33,849 nucleotides of DNA from Pirellulales bacterium (GTDB lineage Bacteria; Planctomycetota; Planctomycetia; Pirellulales; Lacipirellulaceae), in assembly GCA_020849945.1 (NCBI GenBank), contig JADZFK010000222.1, positions 1 through 33,849 of the forward strand, in the 5' to 3' direction. A program made the translations under genes and the position numbers. The notes beneath the pieces are model-generated. The model did no database searches and was not told the origin of the DNA. It saw only the letters and a program-made list of their open reading frames with translations. Positions 8,955 to 14,861 of this stretch are shown here, one piece after another. The stretch's first letter is position 1. Each line of letters opens with the position of its first letter.

Positions 8955-8989
8955 TGGCTCTTGACTCTTGACTCTCGGCTCTTGACTTC
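8955..8989 (+). repeat. Right heptamer arm (TGACTCT type, 5 units)
   Basis: Units TGGCTCT, TGACTCT, TGACTCT, CGGCTCT, TGACTTC run without gaps between the DUF58 stop and the four-helix-bundle start. The first three units are the exact reverse complement of the last three units of the left arm. Confidence 0.85.
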
Positions 8990-9879
8990 TAGCGCACCAA
9001 CCCTCTCCGCCGCAAGTAGCTTCCGATGAGGTCCTTCACCGGTGTTTGATTGTTGGCGAGTAGGTAATTCATTCCGCGGCGGTTGCAGAACTCTTGGGCG
9101 CCGGCGACGAAGGCATTGAGCGTTGTTTTGTACTTTGCCAAGAGCGGGGCGCTCACGGTGATCTCGGCGATGTCTTGGTCCTCGCAATCGACCAGCTTGA
9201 GGTCGCCCTTGATGTCTGGATCGATTTCCTCGTGGCTGAGGACATGGATAACGTACACATCGACCCGTTGCGAAATGAGGTAGCGCAAGGCCGATTCGTA
9301 GCCGTTCTTATCCATCAGGTCGGTGATCAGCACGACGATGCCCTTGCCGGCGTTACGGAGACAGAAGTTTTTAACGCCCTCGGCCAACGAGGTGCTTTCG
9401 CCCGGCTCGATGCCATTGAGGTGTTCGAGCATCCGCCACACGCCGCGGCGGCCTCGTAGCACGGGGCCTCGTTCGTGCGGGCGCTGGCCCAGCGTTTCGA
9501 TGCGAACGCGATCGGTACGAATGAGGCCGACAAAGCCAAGAGCGGCCGCAAGTTGCTTGGCGTACTGCAGTTTGGTCGGCGTGCCGAAGTCCATCGACAG
9601 GCTCGCATCGATCAGCGTGAAGAAGTGGAGGTCTTCTTCTTCGAGGAAGAGCTTGATGATGAGCTTATCCAGGCGGGCGTAGAGGTTCCAATCGAGCGCG
9701 CGAAGGTCGTCGCCCGGCACGTAGCCGCGGAAGTCGGCGAACTCTACGCTTTGCCCCTTGCGCTTGCTGCGGCGTTCGCCCTTCATGCGGCCACGGAAGA
9801 CCTTGCGCGTGACCAACTCGAGCCGCTCGAGTTGGGCCATTAGGTCGGGCGGCAGGAGGTTGGATTCGGTGGTTGGCAT
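8989..9879 (-). CDS. DUF58 domain protein
   Basis: A 296-residue cytoplasmic DUF58 protein, a usual partner of MoxR ATPases. The family signature YVPGDDLRALDWNLYARLDK occurs at residues 53-72, and a vWA-like fold follows with DASLSMDFG at 91-99, matching the DxSxS metal site. There is no signal peptide and no transmembrane helix. The order MoxR, DUF58, BatA-like vWA is standard; here a four-helix-bundle gene separates DUF58 from the BatA-like gene. Upstream of the start the minus strand is C-rich with no evident ribosome-binding site, so translation may rely on another mechanism or on the operon context. Confidence 0.92.
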   Translation of the reverse strand: MPTTESNLLPPDLMAQLERLELVTRKVFRGRMKGERRSKRKGQSVEFADFRGYVPGDDLRALDWNLYARLDKLIIKLFLEEEDLHFFTLIDASLSMDFGTPTKLQYAKQLAAALGFVGLIRTDRVRIETLGQRPHERGPVLRGRRGVWRMLEHLNGIEPGESTSLAEGVKNFCLRNAGKGIVVLITDLMDKNGYESALRYLISQRVDVYVIHVLSHEEIDPDIKGDLKLVDCEDQDIAEITVSAPLLAKYKTTLNAFVAGAQEFCNRRGMNYLLANNQTPVKDLIGSYLRRRGLVR

Positions 9880-9910
9880 GGAGGTGGGGGCAGGGGCAGG
9901 GAGAAAAACA

Positions 9911-9943
9911 GAGGGGTTAGCGTCGGCGGCAACGCCGAATGAA
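9911..9943 (+). repeat. Leader of heptamer array 1
   Basis: The 33 bases before the array match the 33 bases before array 2 (11155-11187) at about 24 ungapped positions, including the block GCGTCGGCGGCA. Both leaders sit at the same distance from the first GTCGTTA unit and in the same orientation, so leader and array form one repeated unit. Confidence 0.65.
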
Positions 9944-10069
9944 GTCGTTAGTCGTTAGTCGTTAGTCGTTAGTCGTTAGTCGTTAGTCGTTAGTCGTTAG
10001 TCGTTAGTCGTTAGTCGTTAGGCGTTAGGCGTTAGGCGTTAGGCGTTAGGCGTTAGGCGTTAGGCGTTA
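9944..10069 (+). repeat. Heptamer array 1: GTCGTTA x11 then GGCGTTA x7
   Basis: Eighteen perfect 7-bp units occupy 126 bp of the MoxR-DUF58 gap. The first eleven are GTCGTTA and the last seven GGCGTTA, with one clean switch at 10021. Every unit holds TTAG and differs only in the following three bases. Because seven is not a multiple of three, TAG on the plus strand and TAA on the minus strand fall in all frames, so translation cannot cross the array in either direction. A run of nine G follows at 10078. Confidence 0.97.
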
Positions 10070-10103
10070 GGACAAATGGGGGGGGGCTCAACCCTCAACC
10101 TGC

Positions 10104-11120
10104 CTACGCCACTTTGGCATCGTCGGCTTTCTCGGGTACTTTTTGCAAGATTTCCAGTAGTACTTTGTCGGGGTCAATGCCTTCGGCTTCGGCCTCGAAG
10201 TTGAGGATTACACGGTGGCGCATCGCGGGGAGGAAAACGCGGCGGACATCCTCGAAGCTGACGTTGTAGCGACCGCTGAGGAGTGCCCGCACTTTGGCGG
10301 CCAGCGTAAGTGTTTGGGCACCGCGGGGGCTGCTGCCCCAGCGTAAGAACTGGTTCGTGATCGGCGCGGCAAACGGGCCGTTGGGGTGCGTTGCCAGGGT
10401 GAGCCTAGCGACAAAATCTTGCACGTGCGGCGCGAGGATCACTTCGCGGACCAACTGTTGCCACTTTACGATTTCGGCACCGTCCATCACCTTTTCCGCC
10501 TGAATAATGGTGCCCTTTGTGGTGCGGTCGATGATCGTGTTGAGTTCCTCGCGGCTGGAGTAGCCGACGACGAGTTTGAAGAAAAACCGATCGAGTTGGG
10601 CTTCGGGGAGTGGGTAGGTTCCTTCCTGCTCGATGGGGTTTTGGGTGGCCATCACGAAAAAGGGCGGCTTCAATTTGTAGACCTCACCCGCGATGCTGAT
10701 CGATTTTTCCTGCATGGCTTCGAGCAGGGCCGATTGCGTTTTGGGTGTGGCGCGGTTGATTTCGTCGGCCAGGCAGATTTGCGTGAAGATGGGGCCTTTT
10801 TGGAATTGGAATTCGCGTTTGCCGTGTTGATCTTCGACGATGATGTTCGTGCCGAGAATGTCGGCGGGCATGAGGTCGGGCGTAAATTGGATGCGCGAGA
10901 AATCGAGGCTTAGCGCGTCGGCCAGCGTGCGGACGAGTAGCGTTTTGCCGAGGCCGGGCACGCCTTCGAGCAGGCAGTGTCCGCCGACGAACAGGCACGT
11001 GAGCACACCGTGGAGGATGTCGTCGTGCCCGACGATGACGCGGCTCAGTTGTTTGTGAATCGCCTTGTAACGCTCGGCGAACTCGGCGGCACGTTTTTCA
11101 ATCGTTTCTGCAGTGGACAT
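10104..11120 (-). CDS. MoxR-family AAA+ ATPase
   Basis: A 338-residue cytoplasmic AAA+ ATPase of the MoxR family, thought to act as a chaperone or metal-insertion factor for vWA proteins. Walker A is GVPGLGKT (53-60), Walker B with flanks is IFTQICLADEIN (111-122), and the MoxR-typical ATQNPIEQEGTYPLPEAQLDRF block (about 158-179) carries sensor 1 and following residues. The C-terminal lid has SSPRGAQTL and the VRRVFLPAMRHRV block. It is encoded between the double-vWA gene and the DUF58 gene. Both of its flanking spacers are long for an operon (188 and 224 bp) and both hold heptamer arrays with related leaders. Confidence 0.96.
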   Translation of the reverse strand: MSTAETIEKRAAEFAERYKAIHKQLSRVIVGHDDILHGVLTCLFVGGHCLLEGVPGLGKTLLVRTLADALSLDFSRIQFTPDLMPADILGTNIIVEDQHGKREFQFQKGPIFTQICLADEINRATPKTQSALLEAMQEKSISIAGEVYKLKPPFFVMATQNPIEQEGTYPLPEAQLDRFFFKLVVGYSSREELNTIIDRTTKGTIIQAEKVMDGAEIVKWQQLVREVILAPHVQDFVARLTLATHPNGPFAAPITNQFLRWGSSPRGAQTLTLAAKVRALLSGRYNVSFEDVRRVFLPAMRHRVILNFEAEAEGIDPDKVLLEILQKVPEKADDAKVA

Positions 11121-11154
11121 GGGGAAGAACGAGGGGTGAAGGGTTAGGGGAACC

Positions 11155-11187
11155 GAGAGGTTTGCGTCGGCGGCATGGCTGATGAAG
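11155..11187 (+). repeat. Leader of heptamer array 2
   Basis: Counterpart of the leader at 9911-9943, with the shared core GCGTCGGCGGCA and a similar end before the first GTCGTTA unit. Confidence 0.65.
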
Positions 11188-11250
11188 GTCGTTAGTCGTT
11201 AGTCATTAGCTGTTAGCTGTTAGCTGTTAGTGGTTAGTGGTTAGTGGTTA
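11188..11250 (+). repeat. Heptamer array 2: four unit types in blocks
   Basis: Nine gapless units: GTCGTTA x2, GTCATTA x1, GCTGTTA x3, GTGGTTA x3. Again TTAG is constant and the other three bases vary, and identical variants are grouped. It fills the spacer between the vWA/GATase-like gene and MoxR. Confidence 0.95.
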
Positions 11251-11256
11251 TTCCTG

Positions 11257-11286
11257 TCTGCGTTTATTGGCGTTGATTTGCGGCAA
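11257..11286 (+). repeat. Period-10 degenerate repeat
   Basis: Three consecutive 10-mers (TCTGCGTTTA, TTGGCGTTGA, TTTGCGGCAA) share the pattern TxxGCGxxxA. It lies just after heptamer array 2. It is short and degenerate, so it could be chance. Confidence 0.4.
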
Positions 11287-11308
11287 AAGGCTTAGGCACC
11301 GACGTCAA

Positions 11309-14300
11309 TCAGTTTTCGTTATCTTTGGGGCGGTCTTGCCAGACTTGTTTTTTTGCTTTGAGTAGGCGAGAGGTGTAGGTTTCGCCTTGTTCGGGTTCGG
11401 CGGTGGTTGGCTTGGATGGTTGCTGGGATGGCGGAGTGGGGATAACTGGCTTTGCTTCGGCGTCGGCGAGGGCGTTCGGACCGACTGGTCCGGTTTGGTC
11501 AGGCTCGAAGCGCGTGGCGGCACGGCGGCTTTCGATTGAGCGTTCGATTTCCTGCTTACGGCTTCGCAAGCGAGACATGACTTCGGGCGCGGCCTCCTGC
11601 CGTTCGCGGCGTAACACAATATCCACGAAGCGGGTCCAAATGGGAACTAGCCAGGAAAAACTGATTTGCACCCGTCGCACGAAGACGTCGGCGAAGAAAC
11701 AGCAACTGGCGGCCAAAACTAGCCAGGGCCAAATATCTTGGCTTGAAACGGCCAGCGGGAGATCGCGGCGGTACGGGTTAACGGCCAACTGGGGTTGCAA
11801 TTTTTTGGCCGCTTTTTCGGCCTCGGTGGGCAACTCGGGCAGCGGCGGCAGCAACTTGCCGGGTTCGCCTTTCTTGGCCGGCAGGTCGGCAATCGATTCG
11901 AGCAGGGGCGTATTGGTTTGTCGAGTGCGGAACTCATCGGAATAGCCTACGTTGATGCCGGTGCGGATCATGGTTTGCCCCGCGCGAACCGAGATGAGGT
12001 AGCTGCCCGTCTGAGCCGAGTCGAACTCGCCCACGTATCGGCCGGGTGCAACTTGCTCGATCTTCATGGGGATCGACTTCATCTCGGGGCTAAGCGCGAC
12101 GCCTTCCATGGATTGGTAATTGAGGAAATCATCATCTTTATTGAGGGCCGAGATGATGATCCGAGATTTGCCGCCTTGCTGTTCGGTGGCGAAGGTGAAC
12201 TTGCCCGTATCGCCGGTGGGACGCATCGACCAACGAACCATTTGGCTGAAGAAGCGGTCGTACTCGGCCCAACCGGTCCAATCGCTGGCCCAACGTTGGC
12301 CGGCGTCGGTGGTAAACACCACGGCTTTTCCGAGTCCGTAGGTCCAGGTGGCGAGGACGGTTGCGTTTTCGGGTTGAGCCGGTTGAGGCGAAGTCAGCAC
12401 CACATCCACGAGCGAGTTTTCCTTCACGCTGGTGAGGACGAAGCCGCTGATGGGCGGCACGGCGTTACCGAGACCCTGCATCAGTTCGTGTTGTGAAGTG
12501 AGTCCCGGGGTGACGGGCGGGTTGGGTTCGTAAACGAGTGGCCGGGCGACTCGGCGGGCCTCGCGTTGGAAGATTTTGGGGAGGGCATTCGGGCTATTGA
12601 CCACGTAGTACTTGCCGCCGGTTTGCGTGGCGATGTTTTTCATCGTAGCGCTGCCGGCGGGGCCGTGGCCTCCGACGCAAACGGCGGTGATCGTGATGCC
12701 GGCCGATTGAAACGCGCGAAGGGTGCTGCTACTCGGCGCGGCGGGGTCGCCGTCGCTGGCCATGATCATGTGTTTATTGGCGGCATCGGGGCAGCGGGCA
12801 AAACCGGCGAGTGCCTTCTTCATGCCGGGTTCGAAATCGGGCATATCGCCGATGGCCATGCGATCGACCTTGGAGAGCATCATGGCGCGGTTGTCGCCGG
12901 CCCGCACCATGCCGCCTTGCGATTGTCCCCAGAGCCAGGAATCGCCCATGCCGGTGAAGAACACGAGGCCGCAGTAATCGCGCGGCCCAAGGGCCTTGAT
13001 GGCCTCTTGGCTAATGACTTTTTGCCAGTAGTTTGCCTGGGGGATTTCGCTGGCGTGCATGTTAAGCACGAGCGCGCCGACGGGCACGACCTTCGCGCTC
13101 TTGATTTGGAAGTCGACTGGCATGGCCTTTTCGAGCTCGGAGTTGGCCCAACCGCCGGCACCGAAGCTGTTAGGCCCACCGAGCATGATGAGACCGCATC
13201 CCAACTCTTCGGTGTTGCGAACGAGCATGTTGACTTGCTCATCGCTGAAGCTGCTGACGCTGGCAGCATCGTCGCCACTAGCGCGGGGCACGTTGGCCAG
13301 GATAACCGTATCGTACCGCTGCAATTCGGGCAGCGAGTTGAAGAGCCGATTGCTGGGCATCACCGCAACTTCCAACCCTTCGTTTCGTAGTCGATCGACC
13401 AGATAATCGAACTCGCCGGGCGTTTCCCAATTTTCGATAAGGAGCACCAAGCCCTTGCCTTGCACGTGGGTGAAGGCGGTGGCCACGTTGTTTTGCGAGA
13501 CGGCGTCGTTTGTGGCTTCGTCGGGCACGAAGTGGGCTTCGTAGGTGTAGAAATCGGGGTCGTCGATCTCCTGGCGAAACGGGAGGACCGTTTTGCCTGG
13601 CTTAAGTTCGTAGGGTTGCTCGACGAGCGTTTCCTCGCGTTCGCCCGCCTTGCGTACGATGCGGATGCGGCCCTTAACGGGGCGGCCGTTGCCTTCACCA
13701 TCGGTGGAGGTGTTGTTGACGACGACGCGGGCCTCAAACGGTTGATTGCGGCGGATATCGGGCGGTAGGGCGAACGATTCCACGGCCACGTCGTTGCGCT
13801 GTTCGATGGGGACGGGCATCACATCGATGCTGACGCCCGCGTCGGCCACGGCGCGGGCTTCTTGCATGGCATCGCCCACGTTTTGGTTTCCGTCGGTCAC
13901 GAGGACGATCCGCTTGGCCGAGTCGTGCGGGAACATGGCCATCGCCCGTTGCATCGCGCCGGAAAGGTTTGTGAAATCGCGATCGAGCAGGCTTTCAACA
14001 CGGTGGGTGAGTTGGATGTTGAAATCGACGGGCGGGACTTCGACCTCGGCATTTCGGCCGAAGACGATGACGCCGGCTTTATCGGCCTTGGCGGCTTCGC
14101 GTTGCTGGCGGATCGAGGTGTTGACGTAACGGATCATGGCATCCCGGCGGGCTTCGGGGATGCTGAGCGACTGATCGAGGAGGTAGATGACGGTGAGCCG
14201 GTCGGAAGTGCGTTGGTACTGCATTTCGGCCAGGGCGGCCAGGATGAGCAACAACACGATCGAGCGGAGGATTAGAGCGAAGAACCGCCGCCAGCGGCCT

Positions 14301-14389
14301 AGGCCGCTGAGGCTGTGGTAGCTGAACCACCACATCACCGGCAGCACGGCGGCGAGCAACAGATACCAGGCGCTATTGAAAACGAGCAT
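11309..14389 (-). CDS. Double vWA / GATase-like membrane protein
   Basis: A 1026-residue inner-membrane protein, first gene of the operon. Two hydrophobic helices (about 8-24 and 36-55) precede a vWA domain with the metal-site motif DQSLS at 72-76 and VLVTDGNQN further on. A Cys-containing class I glutamine-amidotransferase-like domain follows (about 315-430; KGLVLLIENWETPGEFDYLV to GCGLIMLGGPNSFGAGGW). A second vWA-like domain (about 440-610) has a degenerate metal site (NMHAS instead of DxSxS) but keeps the later SDGDP block. Another transmembrane helix (about 880-900, PWLVLAASCCFFADVFV) precedes a charged, Pro-rich cytoplasmic tail. Such proteins accompany MoxR in planctomycetes. Its large extracytoplasmic part may sense or bind a ligand, but the role is unknown. 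Confidence 0.88.
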   Translation of the reverse strand: MLVFNSAWYLLLAAVLPVMWWFSYHSLSGLGRWRRFFALILRSIVLLLILAALAEMQYQRTSDRLTVIYLLDQSLSIPEARRDAMIRYVNTSIRQQREAAKADKAGVIVFGRNAEVEVPPVDFNIQLTHRVESLLDRDFTNLSGAMQRAMAMFPHDSAKRIVLVTDGNQNVGDAMQEARAVADAGVSIDVMPVPIEQRNDVAVESFALPPDIRRNQPFEARVVVNNTSTDGEGNGRPVKGRIRIVRKAGEREETLVEQPYELKPGKTVLPFRQEIDDPDFYTYEAHFVPDEATNDAVSQNNVATAFTHVQGKGLVLLIENWETPGEFDYLVDRLRNEGLEVAVMPSNRLFNSLPELQRYDTVILANVPRASGDDAASVSSFSDEQVNMLVRNTEELGCGLIMLGGPNSFGAGGWANSELEKAMPVDFQIKSAKVVPVGALVLNMHASEIPQANYWQKVISQEAIKALGPRDYCGLVFFTGMGDSWLWGQSQGGMVRAGDNRAMMLSKVDRMAIGDMPDFEPGMKKALAGFARCPDAANKHMIMASDGDPAAPSSSTLRAFQSAGITITAVCVGGHGPAGSATMKNIATQTGGKYYVVNSPNALPKIFQREARRVARPLVYEPNPPVTPGLTSQHELMQGLGNAVPPISGFVLTSVKENSLVDVVLTSPQPAQPENATVLATWTYGLGKAVVFTTDAGQRWASDWTGWAEYDRFFSQMVRWSMRPTGDTGKFTFATEQQGGKSRIIISALNKDDDFLNYQSMEGVALSPEMKSIPMKIEQVAPGRYVGEFDSAQTGSYLISVRAGQTMIRTGINVGYSDEFRTRQTNTPLLESIADLPAKKGEPGKLLPPLPELPTEAEKAAKKLQPQLAVNPYRRDLPLAVSSQDIWPWLVLAASCCFFADVFVRRVQISFSWLVPIWTRFVDIVLRRERQEAAPEVMSRLRSRKQEIERSIESRRAATRFEPDQTGPVGPNALADAEAKPVIPTPPSQQPSKPTTAEPEQGETYTSRLLKAKKQVWQDRPKDNEN

Positions 14390-14550
14390 GGAAGTATTCG
14401 ATCGCCGCAGTATGGCGCACGCTCTGCCGTGAAGGGTTTGTCAGACGCCATTAAGCCTAGCGATTTCTGGCCGATTCCTCAATCGTATTGAAAGGGCGGG
14501 CAGGGCCGATTGGTATTTCACTTTGGGCCGGAAAGTGGGCCGGAAAGTAG

Positions 14551-14626
14551 TGCCGCGAGCCGAGCGGCACTTCTCGTGAAAGGGGATACGGAGTTGGAAA
14601 TGCCGTGTCCCGCTCGGCTCGCGGGA
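14551..14626. repeat. REP-like paired hairpins
   Basis: TGCCGCGAGCCGAGCGGCA (14551-14569) and TCCCGCTCGGCTCGCGGGA (14608-14626) are each hairpins, and they are also inverted copies of each other over GCGAGCCGAGCGG. Two hairpins in opposite orientation with a short spacer is the layout of bacterial interspersed mosaic (BIME-like) elements. Confidence 0.6.
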
Positions 14627-14712
14627 CCTACTTGCGAGGCCCTCATTTTCAAGTTCGTGCATTCATGTATTGGAGAAGTCGAGGAGGAGACTCCTTTGCT
14701 CCTCGCGTGTGG

Positions 14713-14753
14713 CACGGACTTTAGTCCGTATTATTCACGGACTGAAGTCTGTG
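14713..14753. repeat. ACGGACT palindromes, copies 3 and 4
   Basis: Two palindromes lie five bases apart: CACGGACT-TT-AGTCCGTA (14713-14730) and CACGGACT-GA-AGTCTGTG (14736-14753). The outer flanks GGCAC and GTGCC extend the inverted symmetry of the whole block. Confidence 0.7.
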
Positions 14754-14861
14754 CCACGAAATGTGTGCTTTCATGCGGAGCGTATCCGTGTATCCCCTGT
14801 AGGCCTAGGCGGGCTCAGTGTGTAAAATTTGGTAGGTGGGGGCCGTTATGAGGTAATTACT

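Larger units (their letters stand above)
8544..8984. mobile_element. Candidate element: four-helix-bundle gene between inverted heptamer arms
   Basis: A left arm (8544-8573) and a right arm (8955-8984) are inverted copies matching at 28 of 30 positions, including 21 consecutive identical bases. Each arm consists of 7-bp units (TGGCTCT, TGACTCT, TGACTCT, then AAGCTCT or CGGCTCT). Between the arms lies only the four-helix-bundle gene, whose stop codon is formed by the left arm. The element separates two genes that belong to one operon, which suggests insertion. No target-site duplication was found and mobility is inferred. Confidence 0.55.
14390..14861. other. Divergent 472-bp intergenic region rich in palindromes
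   Basis: This region separates the operon start from the divergent dsbD-like gene. It contains a 12-bp direct repeat (GGGCCGGAAAGT twice, about 14525-14548), an inverted pair of GC-rich hairpins (14551-14626) and two ACGGACT palindromes (14713-14753). No open frame is convincing. Both promoters must lie here, but none could be identified. Confidence 0.55.

Noticed and set aside
9879-9901. G-quadruplex in the G-rich run before array 1
   Set aside because: Only three runs of three or more G occur, which is one short of a standard quadruplex motif.
9944-10069. CRISPR array
   Set aside because: The units are contiguous 7-mers without spacers, and no cas gene is present.
9944-11250. Resemblance of TTAGTCG/TTAGGCG arrays to telomere repeats
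   Set aside because: The arrays are internal, lie between genes of one operon and are short; nothing suggests a chromosome end.
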